DNA of 64,000 nucleotides from Streptomyces guryensis (GCF_021261325.1 NZ_JAJSBI010000006.1:62001-126000), one strand, 5' to 3'. Positions 31,933-41,094 are shown, numbered from the stretch's first letter. Numbers and translations are program-made. The notes: a model not told the origin generated them from the letters alone.

Positions 31933-33294
31933 GTGCGCAGCACCGAGGACCCGGCCCGGACGGCCGGCACGACCGGTCGCCGCTCCGAGACCGCTCAGAA
32001 GTGGACGGCTCGTGCCGCGCTGCTGGTCGCCACCACCGCGGTCGTGCTTCTGCTGGCGGCGGCCGGGGCCAAGAGCGTTGTCCTGCTGCTCGTCGGTCTG
32101 GCGGGACTCGCTGTCACGGCGGCCGCGGTGTGGTGGGCCCTCACCCATCACGGCCTGCTCCGGGTGTCCGCCGTGACCCTGGCCGCAGTGGTGCCCCTCG
32201 CCGTGCTGCTGTACTACGCCGCGGTGGACCTGCTGTGGGCCGCCCTGGCTGCGCTCGCCCTGTGGGCCGTGGCGATGCTGACCGGACGAGCCGCCCTCGG
32301 TGCGGTCACGCGTCCCGCCCGGCCACGCCACCAGCGGACCGCACCGCCCCGAGCACCGTTCCTCATCATGAACCCCCGCTCCGGTGGCGGAAAGGTCGGC
32401 AGGTTCCACCTCGCGGAGCGGGCCCGGGCGCTCGGTGCCGAGGTTGCCGTACTCGACCCCGCTCACCCGCAGGACGTCGCCGAACTGGCCCGCCGGGCCG
32501 TGGCCGAGGGCGCGGACCTGCTGGGAGTCGCCGGAGGGGACGGCACCCAGGCGCTGGTCGCCGGGGTGGCCGCAGAGCACGACGTGCCGTTCGTGGTGAT
32601 CTCGGCCGGCACCCGCAACCACTTCGCCATGGACCTCGGCCTGGACCGGGCCGACCCCTCGACAGGCCTCGACGCCCTCACCGACGGAGTCGAGCTCCGC
32701 ATCGACCTCGGCTTCGTCTCCGACCGCGTCTTCGTCAACAACGCGTCCTTCGGTGTGTACGCACAGGTCGTACAGAGCGACGCCTACCGTGACGACAAGG
32801 CGCGCACTATCCTCCAGCAGCTCCCGGAGCTGCTGACCCACCGGTCCGGGCCGCGGCTGACCGTCCGCGCCGCCCATGTGCTGGTGGACACTCCGCAGGC
32901 GGTGCTGGTCAGCAACAACCCCTACCAGGTGGGGGATGCCGCCGGCCTCGGCCGCCGCGCGCGGCTGGACTCCGGCGTCCTCGGCGTGCTCGGCGTCAAC
33001 GTGGACAGCGCGGCCCAGGCGGTGGGCCTGCTGCGCGGCCGGCACGCCCGCGGACTCACCTCGCTCACCGCGGACGAGGTGGTCGTCGACGCCGATGCCC
33101 CGGAGATCGCTGTCGGCGTCGACGGCGAGGCCCTCCTGCTGCCCACCCCCGTCACCTGCCGCATCGCGCCCGGCGCGCTCCGCGTACGAGTACCCCGCGG
33201 CCTGCCGGCGGCGCCCCGAGCGAATCCGCCGACGGACTGGCGGGCGCTGCGCCGGCTGGCCTTCGCACGCCGTGCTGGGGCCGCGGCGGGCTGA
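31933..33294 (+). CDS. Diacylglycerol-kinase-family protein with N-terminal TM region
   Basis: 453 residues. Three or four TM helices (about 20-115, VVLLLAAAGAKSVVLLLVGL and VVPLAVLLYYAAVDLLWAAL) precede a catalytic DAGK domain. It begins FLIMNPRSGGGKVGRFHLAE and holds the nucleotide motif GVAGGDGTQALVAG and VISAGTRNHFAMDLGLDRAD. The C-terminal lobe contains VDGEALLLPTPVTCRI. The family phosphorylates lipids or related hydroxyl groups at the membrane. The start GTG 31933 is the first in-frame start after the divergent operator and has no clear ribosome site. It converges with the nitroreductase gene. Confidence 0.88.
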   Translation: MRSTEDPARTAGTTGRRSETAQKWTARAALLVATTAVVLLLAAAGAKSVVLLLVGLAGLAVTAAAVWWALTHHGLLRVSAVTLAAVVPLAVLLYYAAVDLLWAALAALALWAVAMLTGRAALGAVTRPARPRHQRTAPPRAPFLIMNPRSGGGKVGRFHLAERARALGAEVAVLDPAHPQDVAELARRAVAEGADLLGVAGGDGTQALVAGVAAEHDVPFVVISAGTRNHFAMDLGLDRADPSTGLDALTDGVELRIDLGFVSDRVFVNNASFGVYAQVVQSDAYRDDKARTILQQLPELLTHRSGPRLTVRAAHVLVDTPQAVLVSNNPYQVGDAAGLGRRARLDSGVLGVLGVNVDSAAQAVGLLRGRHARGLTSLTADEVVVDADAPEIAVGVDGEALLLPTPVTCRIAPGALRVRVPRGLPAAPRANPPTDWRALRRLAFARRAGAAAG

Positions 33295-33321
33295 CCGCGG
33301 CGGCCCACCGAGGGGGAGCGC

Positions 33322-34323
33322 CTATCGGTGAGGCAGCTGCGCGTCCAGCACCGCGTGCGGGGCACGACGCGGGGTGGCGGGGCCCTCCGGGCCGTGGCCG
33401 AGCCGGATCAGCATCTGTGCGTGACCGGTGTGGTGAGGGTCCGGGCTGAGAGTGCTGCGCAGATCGGGCCATTCCATCGGCTGGTGCAGCAGCGATGCAC
33501 GCAGTCCCAGGGCGGTGGCCACCAGCAGCACGTGTTCGAGTGCCTCCCCCGCGCGCAGCCAGTCGGTGCGACGGTCGTGCTCGGTCCTGAGCAGGGCGAT
33601 GGCCGGGGCGGACCCGAAGTCCTGGGCGGGCAGCCGCCCGGGGTGGCGCGCGGCGGTGAAGTCCCGCATGGGGATGCGTTCGCGGGCATCCTGCGGGCCC
33701 AGTACGGTCTGCGGGAGGCCGGTGTCGAACGGGCCGTGCGGGTCCCGGTGCACCCAGCGGCGGCTCTCCGCGCCGCGCTCGGCGTCGGCGCGGTTGCGCC
33801 GCTCGGCCTCCGCGGTCACCCGCAGCAGACGTGCCGTCTCGGCGGCTTCGGGGAAGATCAGTGTGGCGCCTTCCGCCTGGGCGGCCTCGGCGAGTTCGGC
33901 GCGCGCCTGTGGCGGCAGGGGCCTGGCGGAGAACGGGAAGCGGCTGCTGTGCCTGCGCCAGATGGCAGGGTAGAGGTCATCGCGGTGTTCCCTGCCGTGC
34001 CGGCCGCTTGATCCGATGGGCCGGACGACGGCGAGCAGGCGGGGGTCGTCGGGCCGGGGCAGCAGTCGTACGGCGGGTGACCAGCCGAAATGGGACACCG
34101 CGACGCGGAGGTTGAAGACGGACGCGCCCACCGAGAGATGCAGCGCGCGGCCGGCCGGATCGGCATGCCGCAGGCTGCGCTCCGGATCCGCGCGCACCTC
34201 GAAGGCGACGGTGTCGGGGTCCAGCCCGAAGCGCCAGGGCTGCGTGTTGAAGAACGACGGCGCGGCCACCGCGGCCGCCACACAGGCTTCCAGGGTCTCA
34301 GCGTCGAGAGGCACGGATCGCAT
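33322..34323 (-). CDS. Acg-type nitroreductase-family protein
   Basis: 333 residues. The N-terminus VAAAVAAPSFFNTQPWRFGL has the FMN-binding pattern of the nitroreductase fold. A long divergent middle (YPAIWRRHSSRFPFSARPLP) and the end LRASLLHQPMEWPDLRSTLS, AQMLIRLGHGPEGPATPRR place it in the Acg/Rv3131 subfamily. Those mycobacterial members belong to the DosR dormancy regulon and may store rather than reduce with flavin. GGGAGGAGGG precedes ATG 34323. A GGGGCC-GAT-GGTCCC repeat is 78 bp upstream. The divergent neighbour is an Rv1733c-like gene, which repeats the dormancy theme. Confidence 0.88.
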   Translation of the reverse strand: MRSVPLDAETLEACVAAAVAAPSFFNTQPWRFGLDPDTVAFEVRADPERSLRHADPAGRALHLSVGASVFNLRVAVSHFGWSPAVRLLPRPDDPRLLAVVRPIGSSGRHGREHRDDLYPAIWRRHSSRFPFSARPLPPQARAELAEAAQAEGATLIFPEAAETARLLRVTAEAERRNRADAERGAESRRWVHRDPHGPFDTGLPQTVLGPQDARERIPMRDFTAARHPGRLPAQDFGSAPAIALLRTEHDRRTDWLRAGEALEHVLLVATALGLRASLLHQPMEWPDLRSTLSPDPHHTGHAQMLIRLGHGPEGPATPRRAPHAVLDAQLPHR

Positions 34324-34400
34324 GGTGCCCTCCTCCCGCACGGGTGTCGGAGCAGGTACGGATGTCCTTCGAGAGTGGCTGCGCGCCGGCGTCCGGGTGA

Positions 34401-34415
34401 GGGGCCGATGGTCCC
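34401..34415. promoter_or_regulatory. Inverted repeat in the nitroreductase / Rv1733c-like promoter
   Basis: GGGGCC-GAT-GGTCCC, one mismatch between arms, is 78 bp from the nitroreductase start. A second DosR-box-like string, CGGACTTGGTCCC, is at 34486-34498, 94 bp before the Rv1733c-like start. Both fit DevR/OsdR-type control (inference). Confidence 0.5.
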
Positions 34416-34591
34416 TGGCTGATGGCCGGTCAGGCCACCGATGGCGACCATGGCGACGGCTGCGCTGAACGGCCCGTCCAGGTGGCGGACTTGGTCCCGG
34501 TCGGCCCCACAGTTCCCTCTGTCCGGCCCATGCCGCGGCGCTCGCCCGGCTGTCACCTTGCTCGAAAACGACGACGAGGAGGTGCGGACCG

Positions 34592-35161
34592 ATGCGTACC
34601 GGCAGGGGAATGAAGCGGTGGCTGTGGCGGTGGCGGGCCAACCCGCTGCGCAGGCGCGAGGACGTGTTCGAGGCCTGGCTGGTGCTGGCCCTCTGGGCGC
34701 TCGTGGCAGTGGGCGGAACGCTCGCCGGCGTGCTGACGGCCCGGGCCGCGGACGATGTCTTCATGCAGCAGCACGCGGAGCGAACCCCCGTGTGGGCCGT
34801 GCTCCTCACGGACACCCCATCTACGGAGGTGAAGGGCTACCAGGCGTCTGCGCGGGTCCGCTGGACCGGAGCGGACGGATCCACGCACACCGGCAAGAGC
34901 CTGGTGGCCGGTGCGCTCAGGGCCGGATCCACGACAGTGCTCTGGACGGACACACGGGGGAACGTCACCACCCGGCCGCCGAGCCGCACCGACGCGGCAG
35001 TCGAAGCGGGGCTTCTGGGAGCCGCGTCGGCGCTCTCCGTGACCGGCATCGCGTTCGGGGCCGCGGGCACCGCGCGCTGGTGGCTCGACCGGCGGCGCAT
35101 CGACGGGTGGGGCAGGGAGTGGGCCCTGGTCGGCCCGCGCTGGGGGCACAAGACGGGCTGA
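34592..35161 (+). CDS. Rv1733c-like two-TM membrane protein
   Basis: 189 residues. A basic start (MKRWLWRWRANPLRRREDVF) leads into TM1 (about 28-48, AWLVLALWALVAVGGTLAGV). The outside domain of about 80 residues has RVRWTGADGSTHTGKSLVAG and TTVLWTDTRGNVTTRPPSRT. TM2 follows (about 132-155), then RWWLDRRRIDGWGREWALVG. This layout, with the NPLRR start, matches the Rv1733c family, a DosR-regulon membrane protein of unknown function in mycobacteria with many Streptomyces homologues. GAGGAGG lies ahead of ATG 34592. It is divergent from the nitroreductase. Confidence 0.85.
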   Translation: MRTGRGMKRWLWRWRANPLRRREDVFEAWLVLALWALVAVGGTLAGVLTARAADDVFMQQHAERTPVWAVLLTDTPSTEVKGYQASARVRWTGADGSTHTGKSLVAGALRAGSTTVLWTDTRGNVTTRPPSRTDAAVEAGLLGAASALSVTGIAFGAAGTARWWLDRRRIDGWGREWALVGPRWGHKTG

Positions 35162-36006
35162 CGGCGGACCGCGCAGGTGCCGGCGGGCCAGTCGCGCCGA
35201 GGGAGCGCGCCGGGACAGGCCGCACACATGAAGTGCACTGCCCTGGCACGGATACTGCCGACAGTGGCTGCCGATCTGTTCGCCGAGCGGACCTGACGCC
35301 TTGCCCGTGACGACGGCGAGGGGTCGGCGCCCGGTACGGGATCAGGACCGCACGCGTGACTGACCAGGAGGAACCCGTGAAGGTGTTGATCAACGTCTCC
35401 TGGTTTGGTGCGGCCGCAGGTCAGGCCATGCTGAGGGCTCGTTGGTCAGCAAGCTCCCAGCATGAGTCAGGAGACGTGCGCGTTGGCGGCCCAACTCATC
35501 CGCGAGATGCGCAGCTGCTTCAAGCTCTGCGCCTGTTCCCGCCAGAAACTGATGCCCCCACCCGTACGCCATTCGCTACCGCGATGCAACAGGTCGCCAG
35601 CGCGGGAGACGGGGTAATCGACACAGCAGTCCGCGATCGAGCGGCTGACCAAGGTCTACAACGAGAAGATCAACACCTCGCGCCAACAGGCGGACCTCAA
35701 ACGCGAGATCGGGAAGCAATGGGGTGCTCACGCAGGTCATCACGGTGATCGTCGCGGGGAGACCGTCCGTCGCTCGGCGTCGGGTCGTCTTCCCGGATTT
35801 CCTGCACACTGCGTGCTCGTCCCCCTGCCCTGCTGTCTTACGTCCCCGGGCGGGGCGTGATGGAACAGGAGACGGCGGCCAGGAGCAAGAGCTGCCACCA
35901 CCGCGGTCCCCGGTCGGCCAAAAATTCTCCTCGCGGACGCGACGGTTTTCCCGCCTCCCGCTGGTCTTGATTTGTGACCGAACCCGACCAGCACTGTGGA
36001 GCCCCC
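35162..36006. other. 845-bp gene-poor region with debris
   Basis: No intact gene. At 35251-35264 and 35368-35398 it repeats pieces of the dhaK upstream and start region (see repeat entry). At about 35640-35725 the plus strand holds LTKVYNEKINTSRQQADLKR-like sequence, a helical fragment of an unidentified protein. Low gene content and broken pieces suggest an old insertion or deletion site. Confidence 0.5.
35368..35398 (+). repeat. Partial copy of the dhaK start region
   Basis: From AGGAGG through the first codons (GTG-AAG-GTG-TTG-ATC-AAC-GT) this matches 48132-48162, the dhaK ribosome site and start, at 27 of 31 bases. A further 14-base identical block, GATACTGCCGACAG, is at 35251-35264 here and 47937-47950 there. 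Only about seven codons of dhaK are present, then homology ends. Confidence 0.6.
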
Positions 36007-36753
36007 ATGTCAGATCACACCCGGACCGCCGTCGTCACCGGTGCCGGCCGCGGCTTCGGGCGCGCGATCGCCGCCGCGCTCGTCGCCCAAGGCACCCGCG
36101 TCATCGGCCTCGCCCGTAATGAGCCCGAACTGCGGGCCGTCCGCGACGAACTCGGCGAAGGCTTCACGCCCCTCGCCGCTGACGCCACCGACGAAGCGCT
36201 CGCCGCGAAAGTGATCCGCGCCCACCGTCCTGGCCTGCTCGTCCTCAATGCCGGGGCCGTGCCGCACGTGGCGCCCGTGCAGGAGCAGACGTGGGAAACC
36301 TTCAGCCGCAACTGGGAGGTCGACACCCGTCACGTCTTCGCCTGGACCGGCGCGGCCCTGCGCGAGCCGCTGGCCCCGGGCAGTGTGGTCATCTCGATGT
36401 CCAGCGGCGCCGCGCTCGGCGGCTCCCCGCTCAGTGGCGGGTACGCCAGCGCCAAGGCCGCCGTCCGGTACCTGCGGCAGTACGGCGCCGAGGAGTCCGA
36501 GCGGGCCGGGCTGGGCGTCCGGTTCGTCACGGTGCTGCCGGACATGACCCCGGTCGGCGGGGTGGGCGACACCGGGGTCATGGGCTACGCCGCGCGCCTG
36601 GGCGTCGACCGGGAGACCTTCATCGCGGGGCGGCAGCCGATGCTCACCCTGGAGCAGGTCGGCAAAGCCGTCGTGGAACTCGCCGGGAACCCGGACACCG
36701 GCCCGGAGTACCGGCTCGGCGGCGCCGGGCTGAGTCCGATCAGCCGAGCCTGA
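36007..36753 (+). CDS. Short-chain dehydrogenase/reductase
   Basis: 248 residues, classic SDR. The NADP loop is TGAGRGFGRAIAAALVAQG with VIGLARNE. The LLVLNAGAVPH segment corresponds to NNAG. The catalytic triad is Ser in VISMSSGAALGGS and Tyr/Lys in GGYASAKAAVRYL. It should reduce a carbonyl or oxidise an alcohol in the cytoplasm; the substrate is unknown. The last codons and stop are part of a 20-bp tandem duplication (36731-36770). It lies 63 bp ahead of an ECF sigma gene in the same direction, possibly one transcript. Confidence 0.9.
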   Translation: MSDHTRTAVVTGAGRGFGRAIAAALVAQGTRVIGLARNEPELRAVRDELGEGFTPLAADATDEALAAKVIRAHRPGLLVLNAGAVPHVAPVQEQTWETFSRNWEVDTRHVFAWTGAALREPLAPGSVVISMSSGAALGGSPLSGGYASAKAAVRYLRQYGAEESERAGLGVRFVTVLPDMTPVGGVGDTGVMGYAARLGVDRETFIAGRQPMLTLEQVGKAVVELAGNPDTGPEYRLGGAGLSPISRA

Positions 36754-36770
36754 GCCCGATCAGCCGAGCC
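36731..36770 (+). repeat. 20-bp tandem duplication at the SDR stop codon
   Basis: Two units TGAGyCCGATCAGCCGAGCC follow each other with one base difference. The TGA stop of the SDR gene is the first codon of the second unit, so the duplication itself may have fixed the C-terminus (LSPISRA). Confidence 0.85.
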
Positions 36771-36816
36771 ACCGCGCGCCTACGGTGGCCCCGCCGCACC
36801 CCGAGGAGGATCCGCG

Positions 36817-37794
36817 ATGCCGACGAACGCCGAATTCACCGCCCTGGCCGAGCCGTTCCGGCCGGAGCTGCTCACGCACTGCTACCGGATCCTCGGGTCG
36901 ATCCACGATGCCGAGGACCTGGTCCAGGAGACCTATCTGCGGGCGTGGCGGGGGTTCGACGGCTTCGAGGGCCGGTCCTCGGTGCGGCGGTGGCTGTACA
37001 AGATCGCCACCATGGCCTGCCTCACGGCCCTGGAGACCCGCTCCCGGCGCCCGCTGCCGTCGGGCCTGGGCACACCCTCGGACGACCATCGGGTGGCGGT
37101 GGCTCCGCGCGAGCCGTCCGTCCCGTGGCTCCAGCCGGCGCCCGACGCCGCCCTGCTCGGCACCGGCGACCCGGCGGCGATCGTCGCCGCGCGGACGAGC
37201 GTGCGCCTCGCCTTCGTCGCCGCGCTCCAGTACCTGTCCGCCCGCCAGCGTGCCGTACTGACCCTGCGCGACGTGCTCGGATTCCGGACGGCCGAGGTGG
37301 CCGAGGTCCTGGACACGACCACCGCGGCCGTGGACAGCGCGCTCCGCCGCGCCAGGGCCCGGCTGGCCGAGGCCGGACCGGTCGTAAACGACCTGGCCGA
37401 GCCGGACGAAGAGACCCGGCGAGGTCTGCTCGACGATTACGTGGACGCCTTCATCCGGGCCGACCCCGACGCGCTGGTGCACCTGCTGCGGGCCGACGTC
37501 GAAATGGAAATGCCGCCGACCCCGACCTGGTTCACCGGCCGCCGGGCCGTCCTCGGCTTCCTGTCCACCCGCGTCCTGCGCCCCAACCTGTGGCGGATGA
37601 CCCCCACCCACGCCAACGGCCAGTCCGCCCTCATCGTCCACCACCACGTGGGCGAAGGCCGCTACGAGCCCTACGGGATCCACGTCCTGACCCTGCTCGG
37701 AGACCGCATCGCCCGGATCACGGCCTTCAACGATCCGACCCTGGTCCCCATCTTCGTCCCCGATCGCATCGCCCGCCCCCTCGAAACCGGCTGA
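36817..37794 (+). CDS. ECF sigma factor with SnoaL-like C-terminal domain (SigG/SigJ type)
   Basis: 325 residues. Sigma region 2 is at about 12-80 (RPELLTHCYRILGSIHDAED, LVQETYLRAWRGFDGFEG). Region 4 is at about 130-185 (LQYLSARQRAVLTLRDVLGF, TAEVAEVLDTTTAAVDSALR). A ~120-residue SnoaL-like domain follows (LLDDYVDAFIRADPDALVHL, EMPPTPTWFTGRRAVLGFL, YGIHVLTLLGDRIARITAFN). In such ECF groups the fused C-terminal domain replaces a separate anti-sigma factor. No anti-sigma gene is adjacent. GAGGAGG precedes ATG 36817. Its regulon is unknown. Confidence 0.9.
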   Translation: MPTNAEFTALAEPFRPELLTHCYRILGSIHDAEDLVQETYLRAWRGFDGFEGRSSVRRWLYKIATMACLTALETRSRRPLPSGLGTPSDDHRVAVAPREPSVPWLQPAPDAALLGTGDPAAIVAARTSVRLAFVAALQYLSARQRAVLTLRDVLGFRTAEVAEVLDTTTAAVDSALRRARARLAEAGPVVNDLAEPDEETRRGLLDDYVDAFIRADPDALVHLLRADVEMEMPPTPTWFTGRRAVLGFLSTRVLRPNLWRMTPTHANGQSALIVHHHVGEGRYEPYGIHVLTLLGDRIARITAFNDPTLVPIFVPDRIARPLETG

Positions 37795-38018
37795 GGGACT
37801 CCGTCGGGGATCTTGGGTTTCTTTGATCACTGTCCCTGGCGCCACCAGCGTGGCCTGGGGAGTTCGTGGTCGTCGAGGTACTGCTGGAACGCCGTCGGTG
37901 GGCGAGACAGGTAGGGCGCGCCAAGAACTGATCGTCCGACAGGCGGACGGCCAATTGCGATGCTCAGAGTGGCTTCCCAATGGAGAAGTCAAGCTGCGTC
38001 GGGGTCGGAGTTCCGTGA

Positions 38019-38471
38019 TCAGTCGAACCAGACCACGAGTCGCACCTGTTCTGGTCCATGCAGCTCGGCAAGCGTCCGCATCACGTCCCAGACCGGGGCC
38101 CAGTGGGTCCCCGGCCCCGCGACCTTGCTACGGCTGAGCGCGCCGGACCCATCGGGCTCGTCCCAGTTGGCAGCTGCCAACTCGGCCCAGCTGATCCACG
38201 TTGTTCCGTGTGCGTCCTGCGGCCCGCCCCACGCGTTGAACGCGGCCCGCAGCCCGTCCGAGGCATCCTCCGGCAGGCCCCGGCCCTCGGCCAGCGGCTG
38301 GAATCCGAAAGAGTTGCGGACGCCGAAGAGGCAGGCGAGTGCGTCATAGGCATTGCCGGCGTTGAGGAGGAAGAGGTCGATGGCGGCGTGCCATACCGCG
38401 TCCTCGTCGTCCTCGCCCCAGATCCGGGCCAGGGGTCTGCACTCGATCGTCCCGCTCACTTCGGTGGACAT
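38019..38471 (-). CDS. Hypothetical protein (150 residues)
   Basis: 150 residues, soluble, acidic, with many Trp. It contains RIWGEDDEDAVWHAAIDLFL, ACLFGVRNSFGFQPLAEGRG and GTTWISWAELAAANWDEPDG, and ends in ELHGPEQVRLVVWFD. No family was recognised and no TM or signal sequence is present. It stands alone next to an IS remnant, which may mark the region as acquired. Upstream 37795-38018 holds no gene. Confidence 0.6.
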   Translation of the reverse strand: MSTEVSGTIECRPLARIWGEDDEDAVWHAAIDLFLLNAGNAYDALACLFGVRNSFGFQPLAEGRGLPEDASDGLRAAFNAWGGPQDAHGTTWISWAELAAANWDEPDGSGALSRSKVAGPGTHWAPVWDVMRTLAELHGPEQVRLVVWFD

Positions 38472-38526
38472 GCCTGCAGTCTGCCGAGAACGGACAAGGC
38501 TCGTCGCCTCGATTTCGATGCAGAAC

Positions 38527-38880
38527 CTAACCGGTGGGCTGGGGTGGGGTGAGTTCGTAGAGGCGCCGGTCCCGGATCAGGGCCCACAGGACGTTGACTC
38601 TGCGGCGGGCGAGGGCGATCACGGCCTGGGTATGGCGTTTGCCCTCAGCGTGCTTGCGGTCGTAAAACGTCCGGGAGCTGGGGTCGTAGCGGACGCTCAT
38701 CAGGGCGGACATGTAGAAGACTCGCTGGAGACCCCGGTGATAGTGACGTGGCCGGTGCAGGTTGCCGTTCCGCTTCCCGGAATCGTGCGGCGCCACAACC
38801 CGTCCGGCACCAACCGCTCAACGATCCCTGCCACGACCGGCAGCTTACCCAGCCAAATGAGATGACGTCTAAGTAGGTGT
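38527..38880 (-). pseudogene. Chimeric IS remnant (IS5-type start joined to IS110-type end)
   Basis: The 3' part (38527-38796) encodes an IS110/transposase_20 C-terminal tail: DSGKRNGNLHRPRHYHRGLQ, RVFYMSALMSVRYDPSSRTF, YDRKHAEGKRHTQAVIALAR, RRVNVLWALIRDRRLY. The DNA just upstream, in another frame, reads GIVERLVPDGLW, the usual beginning of Streptomyces IS5-family transposases. Neither element is complete and no terminal repeats were found. Confidence 0.7.
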
Positions 38881-39084
38881 ATTCCTTCCTCAACGCGGCA
38901 GATCAGATCCGTCGTGAGGCATCTGGGGCAGGAGTGGCCGTTTCGTGAAAGCGTCTCGGTAACGGCGTCAACGGACGGCGTTGCATTCATGGATGTGCGA
39001 GTGTGCCGGAAGGGCTGCTGGCAGACGGGCTTTCTACGTCATGCCCCTGGCCGTCCGCGTGGCGCGCGGGCGACAATCGCCCGC

Positions 39085-41094
39085 ATGATCGAGTCTTCCG
39101 GTGGCCCGTCCACCTTCCGTGATCTGTCCGCCCTCGTTGCCTGTCCCCGCGTCAACTCCCTTGCCCTGTCCGTCGATGGCACGCGTCTCGTCGCCGCCGT
39201 GCAGTCGCTGTCCGGAGACGGAACGCGATTCGTGTCCGGCCTGTGGGAGATCGATCCGACCGGGAAACGCGACGCGCTGCGGCTGACCCGGTCCGACAAG
39301 GGTGAGTCGGGACCGGTGTTCGGTCCGGACGGGACGCTGTACTTCCTGTCCGGCCGCGCCACCGCGGACAGCGACGAGGACGAGGGAGCCGCGCTGTGGG
39401 CGCTGCCGCCGCGCGGGGAGGCCGTTGTCGTGGCCGGGCACCCGGGCGGGATTGCCGCGGTCACCGTCGCCCGGGACTCCGGCGCGCTGTGCCACACCGC
39501 GGGGCTGCTGCCGGGTGCCACCGACGCCGAGGCGCATGGCAAGCTGCGCGCGGCGCGAAAGGACGCGAAGGTCACCGCGATCTTGTATGAGGCCGGGCCG
39601 ACCCGTGCCTGGGACCACGACCTCGGCCCGGCGGAGCCGCACACCTTCGTCCGTGCCGGTGTTGACGCGGAGCCGGTCCTCGCCGGCGGGCAGGGGATCG
39701 GTCTGGAGGATCCGGGGGACGCGGCGTTGTCGCCGGACGGCACACGGGTCGCGTACCGCCGGTTCGTGCCCGGGCGGGTTCCGGACGAGCATCGCACCGC
39801 CGTGGTGGTGGCCGACGCGGTGAGCGGTGAGGAGATCCACGTCGTCGGTGATCTGGAGCACCTCTACGAGGCGCCGCGGTTCACACACGACGGCTCGGCC
39901 GTGGTGTGCCGCCGGATGCGCTGCCCGACATACAACGACCCCTTGGAGACAACTCTCGTCCGGATCGACCTGGCCGACGGCGCGGTGCAGGATCTGCTGC
40001 CCGGGTTCGACAACTGGCCCGGTGGCGTGGCCTGTTCACCGGTGGACGACACGCTCTTCTTCACGGCCGACGAGCAGGGGCATGCGCCCGTCTTCCGGCG
40101 CGACTCGGACGGTGGCGTCACACGTCTCACCGCCTCGGGTGCGTACGGCTCGCTGACCGTGGCCCCCGACGGGCGCATGCTCTACGCCCTGCGCCACGCG
40201 GTCGACGCGCCGCCGACGCCCGTCCGGATCGACGCCGATGTCGCCGACCAGACTCCGGACGAGCTGCCTGCCCCAGGTGGCGTCGGGGAGCTGCCCGGCA
40301 CGCTCACCGAGGTGCACGCGGAGGGGGACGACGGGTTCGTGCTGCGCGGCTGGCTCGTGCTGCCCCAGGGCGCGTCCGCCGAGCGTCCCGCTCCGCTGCT
40401 CGTCGCCGTCCACGGCGGACCGCAGTCCAGCTGGAACGGCTGGACCTGGCGGTGGAACCCGTGGCCGTTCGCCGCACGCGGCTATGCGGTGCTGCTGCCG
40501 GATCCGGCCCTGTCGACCGGCTACGGGCAGATCAACCACCGGCGCGGCTGGGGGCAGTGGGGCGGGCGCCCCTACACGGATGTGATCGCGCTGACCGATG
40601 CGACCGAGGCCCGCAACGACATCGATGCCTCCCGTACGGCACTCGCCGGCGGCTCGTACGGCGGATACATGGCGAACCGGGTCGCCACCAGCACGGACCG
40701 GTTCAAGGCGATCATCAGCCATGCAGGGCTGTGGGACCTGCGGATGTTCCAGGGCGACACCGATGCCCCCTGGTACTTCCAGCGGATCTTCGGCGACCCG
40801 CTGACGCGCCCCGAACGGTACGAGGCCGACTCGCCACACCTGGACGTCGCGAAGATCCGCACCCCGATGCTGGTCATCCACGGCGCGAAGGACTACCGCG
40901 TGCCCGTCGGGCAAGGCGCCACGCTCTTCCAGGAACTGCAGCGGCACCACGTCCCCGCGAAGTACCTCTACTTCCCGGACGAGAACCACTGGATCCTCAA
41001 GCCGAACCACGCGCGCCTGTGGTACGAGACATTCCTCAACTTCCTCGACCACCACGTCCTCGGCACCGAATGGCAGCAGCCCGGCCTGCTGTGA
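39085..41094 (+). CDS. S9-family prolyl oligopeptidase-type peptidase
   Basis: 669 residues. An N-terminal beta-propeller region (about 20-410) has repeated strand motifs such as DAALSPDGTRVAYRRF and APRFTHDGSAVVCRR. An alpha/beta-hydrolase catalytic domain follows (about 420-669). Catalytic Ser is in AGGSYGGYMANR, Asp in HGAKDYRVP and His in DENHWILKP. There is no signal peptide, so it probably acts in the cytoplasm on peptides or acylated amino acids. ATG 39085 is the start nearest to the conserved domain; the frame stays open upstream into IS debris. No operon partner is apparent. Confidence 0.9.
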   Translation: MIESSGGPSTFRDLSALVACPRVNSLALSVDGTRLVAAVQSLSGDGTRFVSGLWEIDPTGKRDALRLTRSDKGESGPVFGPDGTLYFLSGRATADSDEDEGAALWALPPRGEAVVVAGHPGGIAAVTVARDSGALCHTAGLLPGATDAEAHGKLRAARKDAKVTAILYEAGPTRAWDHDLGPAEPHTFVRAGVDAEPVLAGGQGIGLEDPGDAALSPDGTRVAYRRFVPGRVPDEHRTAVVVADAVSGEEIHVVGDLEHLYEAPRFTHDGSAVVCRRMRCPTYNDPLETTLVRIDLADGAVQDLLPGFDNWPGGVACSPVDDTLFFTADEQGHAPVFRRDSDGGVTRLTASGAYGSLTVAPDGRMLYALRHAVDAPPTPVRIDADVADQTPDELPAPGGVGELPGTLTEVHAEGDDGFVLRGWLVLPQGASAERPAPLLVAVHGGPQSSWNGWTWRWNPWPFAARGYAVLLPDPALSTGYGQINHRRGWGQWGGRPYTDVIALTDATEARNDIDASRTALAGGSYGGYMANRVATSTDRFKAIISHAGLWDLRMFQGDTDAPWYFQRIFGDPLTRPERYEADSPHLDVAKIRTPMLVIHGAKDYRVPVGQGATLFQELQRHHVPAKYLYFPDENHWILKPNHARLWYETFLNFLDHHVLGTEWQQPGLL

